From contig NC_065570.1 in NCBI RefSeq assembly GCF_937616625.2, positions 38,013,665 through 38,077,664 on the forward strand: DNA of 64,000 nt, written 5' to 3'. The notes under the pieces were generated by a model. The model saw nothing but the letters and a program-made list of their open reading frames with translations. It did no database searches and was not told the origin of the DNA. Origin of the DNA: Mercurialis annua. Lineage: Eukaryota > Streptophyta > Magnoliopsida > Malpighiales > Euphorbiaceae. A program made the translations under genes and the position numbers. Below are positions 46,276 to 58,918 of the stretch, piece after piece; within the stretch, counting starts at the first letter, position 1, and every line of letters begins with the position of its first letter.

Positions 46276-48785
46276 GCATGTTAAAGACACTTGCAATGCG
46301 ACATACTAATTTATTATCACTTTTAACGAACACTTTGCGTAATATAACCTAGCCATGCTTTGGTAATCAGAACGACGTGTTAGAGAGACTTGTAACGTGA
46401 CATAAGCATGGTAATCGAAACAATACGTTAAAGAGACTTGAGACACGCCATACTTATCTAACGTCACTTTTTACACACACTTTGCATGATATATCTTAAC
46501 CATACATAGGTAATCGTAACAACGCGTTAAGGAGACTTGTGACGCAACATACTAATCTAACGACCCTTTTACGCGCACTTGGCATAATATAACATAACCA
46601 TGCTTTGGTAATCAGTACGACGCGTTAAAGAGACTCTAGACATGACATGCTAATCTAGTGTTACTTTTCACGCACACTTTGTGTAGTATAACCTAACCAT
46701 GCTTAGGTAATTAGAACACGCGTTAAAGGGACTTGAGACGCGACATACTAATCTAGCGTCACTTTTCACGCACACTTTGCGTAAAATAACCTAAGCATGC
46801 TTAGGTAATCGGAATGACGCATTAAATAGACTTGAGATGCGAGATACTAATCTATTTTCACTTTTCACGCACACTTTGTGTAGTATAACCTAACCATGCT
46901 TAGGTAATCAGAACGACGCATTAGTGACACTTTTGACGCGACATAAGCATGGTAATTGAAACGATGCATTAAAGAGACTTGAAACGCGCAATACTAATCT
47001 AGTCTTACGTTTGATGCACAATTTGCTTTATATAACCTAACAAAGCTTAGGTAATCGGAACGACGCGTTAAAGAGACTTGAGAGGAGACATATTTATCTA
47101 GCGTCTCTTTTCACGCACATTTTGCGTAATATAACCTAACCATGCTTAGGTAATTGGAACGACGCGCTAAAGAGACTTGAGACGCGACATTCTAACCTAG
47201 CAACAGTTTTCACGCACACAATGCGCAATATAACCTAACCATGCTTAGGTAATCGGAATGCCGCGTTAAAGAGACTTGAGACGCAACATACTAATCTCGT
47301 GTCACTTTTCACTCACACTTTGCGAAAAATAATCTAACCATGCTTAAGTAATCAGAACGACGCGATTAAGAGACTTGAGACAAGACATACTAATCAATTG
47401 TCAATTTTCACGCACACTTTGCGTATTATAAGCTAACCATTCTTTGGTAATCAGAACGACGTCTTAGAGAAACTTGTAATGTGACATAAGCATGGTAATC
47501 AAAATGACGCATTAGAGAGACTTTTGACGCGACATACTAATCTATCGACACTTTTAACGCGCACTTGGCGTAACATAACATAACCATTCTTAGGTAATCG
47601 GAACGAAGCGTTAAAGAGACTTGAGACGCGACATACTAATCTAGCGTAACTTTTCACGCACACTTTGCATAAAATAATCTAACCATGCTTAGGTAATCGG
47701 AACGACGAAATAAAGAGACTTGAAACGTGACATACTAATCTAGCGTCACTTTTCACGTACACTTTGCGTAATATAACCTAACCATGCATAGGTAATCGGA
47801 GCGACGCATTAAATAGACTTAGGACGCGCCATACTAATCAAACGACTTTTCGAGCACACTTTGCGTAATATAACCTAACCATGCTTAGGTAATCGGAACG
47901 ACGCGATAGAGAGACTTGAGACGCGACATACTAATCTAGTGTCACTTTTCACGCACACTTTGCATAATATAACCTAATTATGCTTAGGTAATCGGAACGA
48001 CGCGTTAAATACACTTGAGTCACGACATACTAATCTAGCGTCAATTTCACGCACACTTTGCGTAATAATAACCTAACCATGCTTAGGTAATCGGAACGAC
48101 GCGTTAGAGAGACTTTGACCCGACATAAACATGGTAATCGAAACGACGAGTTAAAGAGAATTGAGACGCGACATACTGATCTAGCGTCACTTTTCACGCA
48201 CACTTTGCGTAATATAACCTAACCATGCTTAGGTATTTGGAACAACGCGTTAAAAAGACGTGAGACGAGACATACTAGTCCATTGTCATTTTTCACGCAC
48301 ACTTGCGTAATATGACCTAACCATGCTTAGGTAATCGAAACGACGCGTTAGAGAGACTTGTGACTTGTCATAAGCATGGTAATTGAAACGACGAGTTAAA
48401 GTGACTTGAGACACGACATACTAATCTAGCGTCACTTTTCAGGCACACTTTGCGTAAAATAACCTAACCATGCTTAGGTAATCGGAACCACACGTTAAAG
48501 AGATTTGAGACACGACATACTAATCTAGCGTCACTTTTCACGCACACTTTGCATAAAATAACGTAATCATGCTTAGGTAATCGGAGCAACGCGTAAAAGA
48601 GACTTGAGACACGACATACTAATCTATTGTCTCTTTTCACACACACTTTGCGTAATATAATCTAACTATGCTTAGGTAATCAGAACGACGTGTTAAAGAG
48701 ACCTGAAACACGACATACTGATCTAGTGTAACTTTTCACACATACTTTCCATAATATAACCTAACCATGCTTAGTTTAATCGGAA
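46276..48785 (+). repeat. Satellite array, forward orientation
   Basis: Mixed full and short monomers, ending in the TAATCGGAA duplicated by the MULE insertion. Confidence 0.95.
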
Positions 48786-49348
48786 GGCTAATAATCACCC
48801 ATGGGACCTCAACTTTGGGGTTACGGGCGCTAAACCCCCTGATGTTTAAAAACGGGCGCTAAACCCCCTGATGTTTAAAAACGGGCGCTAAACCCCCTGA
48901 CCTTTGAGGCGGCGCTCACAAAACCCCCCTAAGACCAAAAAACGCCGTTTTTTTCGTTTTTTGTCGACGTGGCATCCAATTTCTCGTCCAGACACCAACT
49001 GGCGGCGCCTGTCCCCCCTGCATGCATGTCTGACATCTGCTGCTTGTGTAAGAATGTGTCAGTTGACTTTTTCAAAAAAAAAAAAACAAATGAAAAGTAA
49101 CCGCGGTAATTTTTTATTTTCTCCCTCCTACTTTTCCTTTTCCCCACTCGCTCCCCCTCACTTCCCCTCACTTCCGTTTCATTTCATTTTTGTTTCAAAT
49201 ATATTGTCCACTCTTCGTCTTCTTCGTTCATTTTCTTCGCTGACACTGACCTAGGGTTTGCTCCTTTCCCATTTTCGTTCATTCTTTCTCTTTTTCCTTG
49301 CATTGTTCCCCATTCTTCCTCCATTGTTCAACATTGTTTGCCATTTAC
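48786..49348 (+). repeat. MULE left terminal inverted repeat
   Basis: About 563 bp matching the reverse complement of 52899-53419. Near the end are two full copies and one partial copy of a 29-bp unit (GGGCGCTAAACCCCCTGATG, starting 48825, 48854 and 48883); the right end has one fewer, which explains the length difference. The inner part is C/T-rich with a poly-A tract and probably holds the promoter. Confidence 0.9.
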
Positions 49349-49571
49349 ACCTTTGTAAAAAATATAAGTAAACTCACTGAAAAACCTAACTAAAAGAGAA
49401 CATTACTTCTGCAACAAAGAACAAGAAAGTGATTAAGGGAGTAGTTGAAGATTGTTTTTTGATAAAGGTAAGAAAATTAAAGTTACTCGCTATTTGATTT
49501 TTTGTGGGTTGGTTAGAAATTTTAACTCAACAAACATGTTGGTAGGTTTTTAGTTTGTGTGGCTGCAAAAA

Positions 49572-50557
49572 ATGAAAAGAAAAGGATTCAGAAGAGGAAA
49601 ACGAAAAGAAAAGAGTGATTCCAGTAGAAGGACTCCTGGAACTCCTCGGTATGGCTTGATGGATAGTTCAAGCAGCGATGATGTTGTTGAAGCTATGCTT
49701 GTAGTCTATTTTATATGACATTTTTGCTAAGAAATTGGCGGGGGTTGATGACTGTTAAAGTTGATAAATTTGTAGGACCACTTAATTAAGAAACATGTCA
49801 AATTGTTTTTTTTAGAGATAAATTGGTTGATTGGTTTGGGACCATTTCTTTTTGGCTGTATATGCTTTTTGAATAATAGAATATGCTTTGTATGCTTGGT
49901 GATTGTGATAGTTGAGTTTTTAATATGTCTTTATGTGTTGGAACTGTTGTTTTAGACAATTAAGTATTATTGTTTGTGTACTTAATGATGGTTGGTTGGT
50001 TTGTTGGTTGAATTTAGTGTTGCTTTTTTTTTCTGTTTTCAGTTTCCCCTGCAGATTTAAATAACCTTGATGGGGAACTTGGGGAGTGGGGATATCATAA
50101 TGGGGAAGTGAAGAGTAGGGTATATAACCTTGATGTCATTACAATGGGTAAGTTTGATAAATGGGTGGCAAAACGGTTACCCAAGAAGCTTGTTGACTAC
50201 CATTGGAAAGAGACAGCCGTAGAATATAACGTGGGGATAAAACCAATTAGCCATGAGGATGATTTTATGAAAATGGCTAGGGCTGGGGCAAAGGTGGGGA
50301 GTGTTGAGGTGTACGTTAGGGTGTACTCCGTTGGGGATGTTAGGAAATTAAAGCCTAAGAGAAGTCCTAGTCCTCCCCCTCCATCAGCAGTTGTCTTAGA
50401 GGAAATTGAAGAAGCGAAGGACAGTTTCAGTTATCCTAGTCTGGGCCTGGTGTTGAGTCAAGAAAATTGGGAGAAGCATGGGGATCTTGGCTTCAGAAAA
50501 AAGGCGCCAGGTGCGATCAGAATGGTGCAAAGTCAGGGGCCAGGGGTAAAAACTTAA
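49572..50557 (+). pseudogene. MULE transposase N-terminal exons (PB1-like domain)
   Basis: The 5' part of a MuDR-type transposase gene. A possible first exon starts MKRKGFRRGKRKEKSDSS at 49572, basic and serine-rich, followed by a likely intron to the TTTTCAG acceptor near 50042. The next open stretch (about 50055-50557) reads GELGEWGYHNGEV, then FDKWVAKRLPKKLVDYHWKE and SVEVYVRVY, and resembles the PB1-like domain found at the start of plant MULE transposases, thought to mediate protein contacts. It ends with KPKRSPSPPPPS and a stop at 50555-50557. A C run of about 11 near 50636 separates it from the next piece, probably with a frameshift. Exon limits are inferred. Confidence 0.6.
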
Positions 50558-50685
50558 GGGAGCTAGGGGCCATGGTTGAGAACAAGGTCAGCAAGTCAAG
50601 GACCACTAATGATTCAAGGTCAATGGGAACCTGAACCCCCCCCCCTCCGTACACAGCCGTTGGTGATTCAAAGGTTCGACAGTGG

Positions 50686-52435
50686 ATGAAAAAGACTATG
50701 GAAGATTTGATGAGGGTGGGGCCTAGTGAGGGCCAAAATCTAACTGAGAGGTTTGAGGAGGTGCAAAATGAGGGGCTGAACGAGGGGCTAAATGAGGGAG
50801 AAAATCAAAATGTGAATGAGGGGCTAAATGAGGAGCTGAACGAGGGGCAGAAAGATGGGGTGAGTGAGGGCCAAATGGAGGGGCCAAATGACGACGAGCA
50901 TGGGAAGATGGGAATAGATGAGGTTAGTGAGGGGCTTTATGATGGGTTACCTGCTACTGATGTGATGTGGAACGAAGGGGACCTTGGTGAGGTCAATCAA
51001 GAAGCTAATCAGAGGGGCTCTGCTGGTGATGACCAATGGGAACCTGAGAGGCCAAGTCAGGTTCAGGACCAGTGGCAAAAATGGGGGAACTTCGATGAGT
51101 TGTTTGATGGCCTTTCAGCTGAGCTTCAGGTGCTATTCGAAATGCCCAGTGAAAGAGAGAAGGATGTTCCTGAGGGGGCTGTAAATTAAGAGTATAATGT
51201 GCCGGAGGCTGGGGCTGTAAATGAAGAACATAATGTGCAAGAGGAAGGGGGGGCATGTGGATGCAGAGCAGAATGTGCAAGAGGAGGGGGGGCCTGTGGA
51301 TGAAGAGCAAGATGACGGGGGGCATGTGGATGATGCATTTGACCCTGATATTGATGATTACATAGTTGACCCCGATTACGATGTATGGGATGATGACGGC
51401 GATCTCTTGACAGAGCTGAGATCAACAGGCCAACTAGACGGAGAGTCATCAGTTCCAGTCAATGAGGATGAACACGATGTTCAATCAACACAGAGGTTTG
51501 GTGGCAGACCAAGGGGTAGTTCACAGCCAGAATTTGGGCCAGGTGGTGTAGAAAGAACCATAAATCCGGATTTGAATGAAGCTGAGTCGGACTATATTGC
51601 ATCGGATGACAACAACACAGCCTCTGATTCTGATGGCCAAACTGGTACGCGGTTTAACAGGTTTGATGAGCAGGCTGCGAGAGCCAATCCCTCGTTCATT
51701 GAAGGAATGTTGTTTGATAATAGGCACCAGTTCAAGATGGCCTGTAGGGAGTGGGGCATACTCAACAGGTATCAAGTTTGGTTTCCCACTAATGAGAAGA
51801 CGCGGATTAGGTGCAAGTGCTATGTCAACTGTGGTTTTTTCATCTTCGCTTCAAAACTAGATATGGCAAATCCGGAAGACGAGACATTCCAAGTGAAGAG
51901 CTTTTTCTTGGAACACACTTGTCCTAAGAGGACAACCAACTTCCACGTCACAAGTGCGTATCTGGCAGATAGTTTTTTGGAGGAGTTCAGAAACAATCCC
52001 GACTATACCCCTGAGCAGTTTAATGGCAAGATCCAAAGAGAGCTGAAACAGAACATCCCTCTCCAGAAAGCAAGAAGAGCTAAGAGGATGGCATTGGATA
52101 AGTTGGAGGGGGATGAAGATGGGCAATATCAGAAGATGTATGATTACAGGAGGGAGGTCCTTAGAACAAATCCTGGCAGCACTATCGAGTTTAAAGAGCC
52201 GAGAGGGAAATTTCAAGGCATGTATGTCTGTTTTGATGCGATGAAGCAGGCTTTCAGGAATGGCCTTAGGGAGATTGTGTGCCTTGACGGTTGTTGGCTC
52301 AAGGGAAAGTATGGGGGTCAGTTGCTTTCTACAACCGGTATTGACCCGAATGATTGCATGTACCCCCTTGCAATGGCGTGGGTGAAGGTGGAGAACATGC
52401 CAGCCCGCCTCCAATTAAACATTAACAATCCCTGA
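50686..52435 (+). pseudogene. MULE transposase, zinc-binding domain and start of catalytic domain, truncated
   Basis: First a Glu/Gly/Asn-rich linker with repeated NEGLNEG units (50686-51189, stop TAA), then after a frameshift at a G run near 51250 an acidic linker and recognisable transposase to 52435. The region FIEGMLFDNRHQFKMACREW is the usual MULE DNA-binding start. CKCYVNCGFFIFAS with FLEHTCPKR forms the WRKY-GCM1-like zinc site. The catalytic domain begins IVCLDGCWLKGKYGGQLLST and YPLAMAWVKVEN, giving the first catalytic Asp, and then stops abruptly after MPARLQLNINNP. The remaining Asp/Glu residues and the SWIM zinc finger are missing. It is inactive. Confidence 0.85.
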
Positions 52436-52870
52436 ACCTTCAATTCAAGTAGCCACTTATCTAGACTATTTAATCCTATATCCTCAATATGAAATTTTCT
52501 GACAGCCACATCCTCATTAAAATAACCAAACCATTCAAAGTCTCCATTGTAGTTAAGAATAATTTCAAAGACCTCAAAAAAAATTCTTCACTAGGAGCTG
52601 CGCAAACCAACAAATTTAATAATAAACAAACAATTTTCAATTACTGAACAAGTAAAACGCAAACTGAAACAACAACCAATCACAAACTAGAAACAAAATA
52701 CCCGCAAAAAACAACATCCCATAAAAAATCAACCCCAAAATTCAAAATAATCAAAAAAAATTTAACAGAGACCAGAAAAATCATACCTTTTCGTTTCTTC
52801 CCTTCTCTTTCTTCTTTACCCAATTTCATCGTTTTTTGGGATCCTATTTTCTGAAAATTAACAGAGACAG
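52330..52870 (-). pseudogene. Second MULE N-terminal coding piece, opposite strand
   Basis: On the minus strand, after the right inverted repeat, comes a short basic exon MKLGKEEREGKKRK (about 52829-52787) followed by GTATG, an apparent intron ending TTTGCGCAG, and an exon reading EVFEIILNYNGDFEWFGYF, then KFHIEDIGLNSLDKWLLEL and LLMFNWRR. This aligns by eye with the left piece (GELGEWGYHNGE..., FDKWVAKRL..., DYHWKE), so it is a diverged PB1-like MULE exon. It runs head-on into the truncated transposase around 52400-52430. Boundaries are approximate. Confidence 0.55.
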
Positions 52871-52898
52871 ACAAGACAAAAATTTAAAAACACTTCGG

Positions 52899-53419
52899 TA
52901 AATGACAGACAATGTTGAACAATGGAGGAAGAATGGAGAACAATGCGAGGAAAATGAGAAAGAATGAACGAAAAATGGGAAAGGAGCAAACCCTAGGTCA
53001 GTGTCAGCGAAGAAAATGAACGAAGCAGACGAAGAGTGGAGAAAATATTTGAAACGAAAATAGTGAAAAGGAAGTGAGGGGGAGCGAGTGGGGAAAAGGA
53101 AAAGTAGGAGAGAGAAAATAAAAAATTACCTCGGTTACTTTTCATTTGTTTTTTTTTTTACAAAAAAGTCAACTAACACATTCTTACACAAGCAGCACAT
53201 GTCAGACATGCATGCAGGGGGGACAGGCGCCGCCAGTTGGTGTCCGGACGAGAAATTGGATGCCACGTCGACAGAAAACGAAAAAAACGGCGATTTTTGG
53301 TCTTAGGGGGTTTTGTGAGCGCCGCCTCAAAGGTCAGGAGGTTTAGCGCCCGTTTTTAAACATCAGGGAGTTTAGCGCCCGTAACCCCAAAGTTGAGGTG
53401 CCATGGGTGATTATTAGCC
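52899..53419 (-). repeat. MULE right terminal inverted repeat
   Basis: About 521 bp, reverse complement of the left end with scattered mismatches, ending GGGTGATTATTAGCC before the target duplication. Open frames at 53088-53346 mirror frames in the left repeat and are not genes. Confidence 0.9.
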
Positions 53420-56400
53420 TAATCGGAACAACGCTTTAAAGAGAATTGAGACACGACATACTAATCTAGCGGAACTTTTCACGCACACTTTGCGTAATAT
53501 AACCTAACCATGCTTAGGTAATCAGAACGACGCGTTAAATATACTTGGGACGCGACATATAAATGTATTGTTACTTTTCACGCACACTTTCCGTAAAGTA
53601 ACCTAACTTTGCGTAATATAAACTAATCATGCTTAGGTAATCGGAACAACGCGTTAAAAAGACTTGAGACGCCATATACTAATTAATTGTATCTTTTCAC
53701 GAACAATTTGCATAATATAACCTAACTATGCTTAGGTAATCAGAACGATGCATTAAGGAGACTTGAAACGCGACATACTAATCTATCGTAACTTTTCACG
53801 CACACTTTGCATAATATAACCTAACCATGCTTAGTTAACCGGTACAACGGATTAAAGAGAATTGAGACACGGCATACTAATCTAGCGTCACTTTCCACGC
53901 ACACTTTCCGTAATATAACCTAACCATGCTTAGGTAATCAGAACAACACGTAAAAGAGTTTTGAAACGCAACATTCTAATCTAGCGTAGCGGTTCACTCA
54001 CACTTTGCGTAATATAACCTAACTATGCTTAGGTAATCGGAACGACGGTTAAAAAGACTTGAAACGCGACATACTAATCTAGCATAACATTTCACGCACA
54101 CTTTGCATAATATAACCTAACCATACTTAGGTAATCGGAACAACGCGTTAAAGAGAATTGAGACGCGACATACTATTCTTGCGTAACTTTTCACGCACAC
54201 TTTGCGTAATATAACCTAAACATTCTTATGTAATCGGAATGACCCGTTAAATAGACTTGAGACGCGACATACTAATGTAGCCTAACCTAAATAGACTTGC
54301 GTAATATAACCTAAACATTCTTTTCATGCACATTTTCCGTAATGTAACCTAACCATCCTTAGGTAATCGGTACAACGCGTTAAAGAGAATAGAGACATGA
54401 TATACTAATCTAGCGTCACTTTCCACGAACACTTTGCGTAATTTAACTAACCAAGGGTAATAAGAACAACGCGTAAAAGAGTCTTGAAACGCGACATACT
54501 AATCGAGCGTAACGTTTCACGCACACTTTGTGTTATATAACCTAACCTGCTTAGGTAATCGGAACAACGCGTTGAAGAGACTTGAGACGCGACATACTGA
54601 TCTAGCGTCTATTTTCACGCACACTTTGCGTAATATAACATAACTGTGCTTAGGTTATTGGAAAAACAGGTTAAAGGGACTCGAAACACGAAATACTAAT
54701 CTAGCGTAACTTTTCACGCACACTTTGCGTAATATAACCTAACCATGCTTAGGTAATCGGAACGACGCGTGAAATAGACTTGAAATGGGACATACTAATC
54801 TAGCGTCACTTTTTACGCACGCTTTGCGTAATATAACCTAACCATGCTAAGATAATCGGAACGACGCGTTAGAGAGAGACTTGTGACGCGACATAAGCAT
54901 GGTAATTTAAACGACACATTAAAGAGACTTGAGACACGACATACTAATATAGCGTCACTTTTCACGCAGACGTTGCATAATATAACCTAACCATGCTTAG
55001 GTAATGAGAGCGATGCGTTAAAGAGCATTGAGATGCGACATACTAATCTAGCGTCACTTTTCACGCACACCTTGCGTTATATAACCTAACCATGCTTAGG
55101 TAATCAGAAAGACACGTTAAAGAGACTTGAGATGCGATATACTAATTTACCGTCACTTTTCACGCACACTTTGCGTAATATATAAGCTTTCCATGCTTAG
55201 ATAATTGGAACGACGTGTTAAAGAGACTTGACACACGTCATACTAATCTAGCGTCACTTTTCACGCACACTTTGCATAGTATAACCTAACCATGCTTAGA
55301 AAATCGGAATGATGTGTTAGAGAGACTTGAGATAAGATATACTAATCTAGCGTCACTTTTCACGCACACTTTGTGTAATATAACTTAACCATGCTTAGGT
55401 AATTGTAACGACACGTTCAAGAGATCTGTGACGCGAGATAAGCATGCTAATCGAAACGACGCGTTAAAGAGACTTGAGACGCGACATACTAGCGTCACTT
55501 TTCACGCACACTCTGCGTAATATAACCAAACCATGCTTTGGTAATCGGAATGACACGTTAATTAGACGTAAGACACGGACATACTGTTGTCATTTTTCAC
55601 GCACAATTTGCGTAATATAACCAAAAAATTCTTAGGTAATCGAAACGACGCATTACACCGACTTGTGACGTGACATAAGCATGTTAATTGGAACGACGAG
55701 TTAAAGTGACTTGAGACGCGACATACTAATCTAGCTTCTCTTTTCATGCACATTTTGCATAAAATAACCTAACCAAGCTTAGGTAATCGAAACCACGCGT
55801 TAAAGAGAATTGAGACGGGAAATACTAATCTAGCGTCACTTTTCACGCACACTTTGCGTAAAATAACCTAATCATGCTTAGGTAATCGGAACAACGCATT
55901 AAAGAGAATTGAGACACAACATACTAATCTAGCGTCTCTTTTCATGCACACTTTGCGTAATATAACCTTACTATGCTTAGGTAACCGGAACGACGCCTTT
56001 AAGAGATTGAAGCGTGACATACTAATCTAGCGTAACTTTTCACGCAAACTTTGAGTAATATAACCTAACCATTCTTAGGTAATCAGAAAAACGCGTTAAA
56101 GAGAATTGAGACGCGACATACTAATCTAGCGTAACTTTTCACGCACACTTTGCGTAATATAACCTAACCATTCTGATGTAATCGGAACGACGCGTTAAAT
56201 AGACTTGAGACGCGACATACTAATAATCTAATGTTACTTTTCACGCACACTTTCCGGAATGTAACCTAACAATCCTTAGGTAATCTGTACAACGCATTAA
56301 AGAGAATTGAGACATGATATACTAATCTAGCGTCACTTTCCACGAACACTTTGCGTAATATAACTAACCATGCTTAGGTAATTGGAACGACGAGTTAAAT

Positions 56401-58048
56401 AGACGTGTGAAGCGACATACTAATTTATTGTTACTTTTCACGCATACTTTGTGTAATATAACCTAACAATGCTTATGTAATCGGAAGGACGCGTTAGAGA
56501 GACTTGTGACGCGACATAAGCATGGTAATCGAAACGACGCGTTAAAGACACTTGAGACGCGACATACTAATCTAGCGTCACTTTTCACGCACACGTTGCG
56601 TAATATAACCTAACCATGCTTAGGTAATCGGAACGACGCGTTAAAGAGCCTTGAGACGCGACATACTAATCTAGCGTAACTTTTCACGCACACCTTGCGT
56701 AATATAACCTAGCATTGCTTAAGTAATCAGAGCAACACGTTAAAGAGACTTGAGACATGACATACTAATCTACCGTAACTTTTCACGCACACTTTGCGTA
56801 ATATAACCTAACCATGCTTAGGTAATCAGAACGACGTGTTAAAGAGACTTGAGACGCGTAATACTAATTTAACGTCACTTTTTACGCACACTTTGGGTAA
56901 TATAACCTAAACATCTTAGGAAATCGGAACGACGTGTTAGAGAGACTTGACACACGACAGACTAATATACCGTCGCTTTTCACGCACACTTGGCGTAATA
57001 TAATATAACCATGCTTGAGATACGATATACTAATCTAGCGTCACTTTTCACGTACACACTGTGTAATATAACCTCACCATGCATAGGTAATTGTAACGAC
57101 GCGTTAAAGAGATTTGTGACGCGAGATAAGCATGGTAATCAAAACGACGCGTTAAAGTGACTTGAGACGCGACATACTAATCTAGCGTCACTTTTCACGC
57201 ACATTTCGTGTAAAATAACCTAACCATGCTTAGGTAATCGGAACGACGCGTTAAAGAGACCTGAGATACGACATACTAATCTAGCGTTACTTTTCACGCA
57301 CACTTTGCGTAACAATAACCTAACCATGCTCAAGTAATCGAAACGACGCATTAGAGAGACTTGTGACGCGACATAAGCATGGTAATCAGAACGACGCGTT
57401 AAAGTGACTTGAGATGCGACATACTAACCTAGCGTCACTTTTCACGAACACTTTGCATAATATAACCTAACCATGCTTAGTTAATTGGAACAACGCGTTA
57501 AATACAATTGAGACGCGGCATACTTATCTAGCGTCACTTTTCAAGCAAACTTTGTGTAGTATAAACTAACCATGGTTAGGTAATCGCAACGCCGCTTTAA
57601 ATCGACTTGAGACGCGACATACTAATTAATTGTGACTTTTCACGCACACTTTGCGTAATATAATCTAACCATGCTTAGATAATCGGAACGACGCGTTAGA
57701 GAGACTAGTGACGCGACATAAGCATGGTAATTAAAACGACGCATTAAGGAGACTTGAGACACGACATACTAATCTAGCGTCACTTTTCACGCACACGCTG
57801 CGTAATATAACATAAACATGCTTAGGTAATCGCAACGACGCGTTAAAAAGAATTGAGACGCGACATAGTAATCTAGCGTTACTTTTCACGCACACCTTGC
57901 GTATTATAACCTAACCATGCTTAGGTAATCAGAACGACGCGTTAAAGAGACTTCAGAAACGACATACTAATCTTGCATCACTTTTCACGCACACTTTGCG
58001 TAATATAACCTAACCGTGCTTAATTAATTGGAACGACGTGTTAAAGAG
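53420..58048 (+). repeat. Satellite array, forward orientation
   Basis: 99-bp monomers with interspersed short units. Some units are rearranged; near 54280-54330 pieces of two monomers are shuffled. No other insert is seen. Confidence 0.95.
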
Positions 58049-58407
58049 AAATTCAGGTGGAATCTCAAGAGTAATAAATTGTTCAGCTTGAGAAGCATGA
58101 ATTGCGCATTGATCAAAGCTGGATGACTGAACATATTCTTTGATAGGTTTGTAAGGCTTTTTTTTATCAAGGACTTGATATTATGGATAAAAGGGGTAGT
58201 AGTTTTAGAAAACGCATCATAAGGATTGAGAAGAGGGGCTTTTGTATCAGATATTTTTTGATTTTCTGGAAGATAAGTAAACTCATAAAGATAATCATTT
58301 TTATTTACAGTAGTAAGAGCAGTACTAGAAGGCGTAGAACAACAACTTTTTGTGAGCATGGCTGTAAAGTACCGACCCAATTTTCACAAAGTAAGAACTA
58401 CTATATA
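58049..58407 (-). pseudogene. Endogenous caulimovirid N-terminal coding fragment, inverted copy
   Basis: A minus-strand copy of the 8475-8841 region, open from 58380 and closely similar to the frame at 8509 (for example NKNDYLYEF and LLNPYD). It stops at CCTGAATTT and passes directly into satellite, so the movement-protein core is absent. It carries the same eight-A run as the other copy. The piece ends upstream near the ATATATAG at 58400-58407, where a leader fragment on the opposite strand begins. It is a remnant without function. Confidence 0.75.
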
Positions 58408-58604
58408 TGGGTATGCTCTTCACTTGCCTCTCCTGAGGACCCTGTGAATTAAAACCTTATGTTATAAAAATGGTAATGCGATAAATTTCAGCAAATACTA
58501 AGAGGACAGGCTGGTTGATAAAATGCCCACAGTGAGGCTGTGATCCTGGCTAGTCATACATGTCATCTGTTAAGGTTTATCGTCATATCTCTAATTGGTA
58601 TCGG
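58408..58604 (+). other. Endogenous caulimovirid leader fragment
   Basis: Matches 46128-46275 and 8335-8452: TATGCTCTTCACTTGCCTC, then GGTTGATAAAATGCCC, then CCTGGCTAGTCATACATG, ending TTGGTATCGG, where the primer site would be completed. It lies in opposite orientation to the coding fragment on its left, so an inversion joins them. Confidence 0.7.
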
Positions 58605-58650
58605 ATAAACCTGAACAGATGACATGTATGACTAGCCAGGATCACAGCCT
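58535..58650. repeat. 46-bp inverted repeat at a caulimovirid leader junction
   Basis: Left arm 58535-58580 and right arm 58605-58650 are reverse complements with one mismatch (TTAAGG against CTGAAC context), separated by 24 bp. Both arms are leader sequence (AGGCTGTGATCCTGGCTAG). After the right arm, inverted satellite begins. Confidence 0.9.
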
Positions 58651-58918
58651 AAGCGTGGTTAGGTTATATTATGCAAAGTGTGCGTGAAAAGTGACGCTAG
58701 ATTAGTATATCGCGTCTCAAGTCTCTTTAACGCGTCGTTTCGATTATCAATCTTATGTCGCGTCACAAGTATCTCTAACGAGTCGTTTTGATTACCTAAG
58801 CATGGTTAGGTTATATTACACAAAGTTTGCGTGAAAAGTAATAATCGATTAGTATGTCGCGTCTCAAGTCTCTTTAACGCATCGTTCCGATTACCTAAGC
58901 ATGGTTAGGTTATTAGAG
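58651..58918 (-). repeat. Satellite, inverted orientation
   Basis: About 2.7 monomers reading AAGCGTGGTTAGGTTATATT and so on, between two caulimovirid leader fragments. Confidence 0.93.

Larger units (their letters stand above)
48786..53419. mobile_element. Mutator-like element with long terminal inverted repeats
   Basis: A 4634-bp element flanked by the 9-bp duplication TAATCGGAA (48777-48785 and 53420-53428), the size typical of Mutator transposition. Both ends read inward GGCTAATAATCACCCATGG and carry inverted repeats of more than 500 bp. The interior encodes a broken MuDR-family transposase N-terminal half on the + strand and a second, related N-terminal piece on the - strand. It cannot supply its own transposase. 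Confidence 0.93.

Noticed and set aside
51005..52509. Minus-strand frames with Pro/His-rich peptides over the MULE transposase
   Set aside because: Shadows of the acidic, repetitive + strand linker and transposase; the only part kept is the PB1-like piece near 52330-52870.
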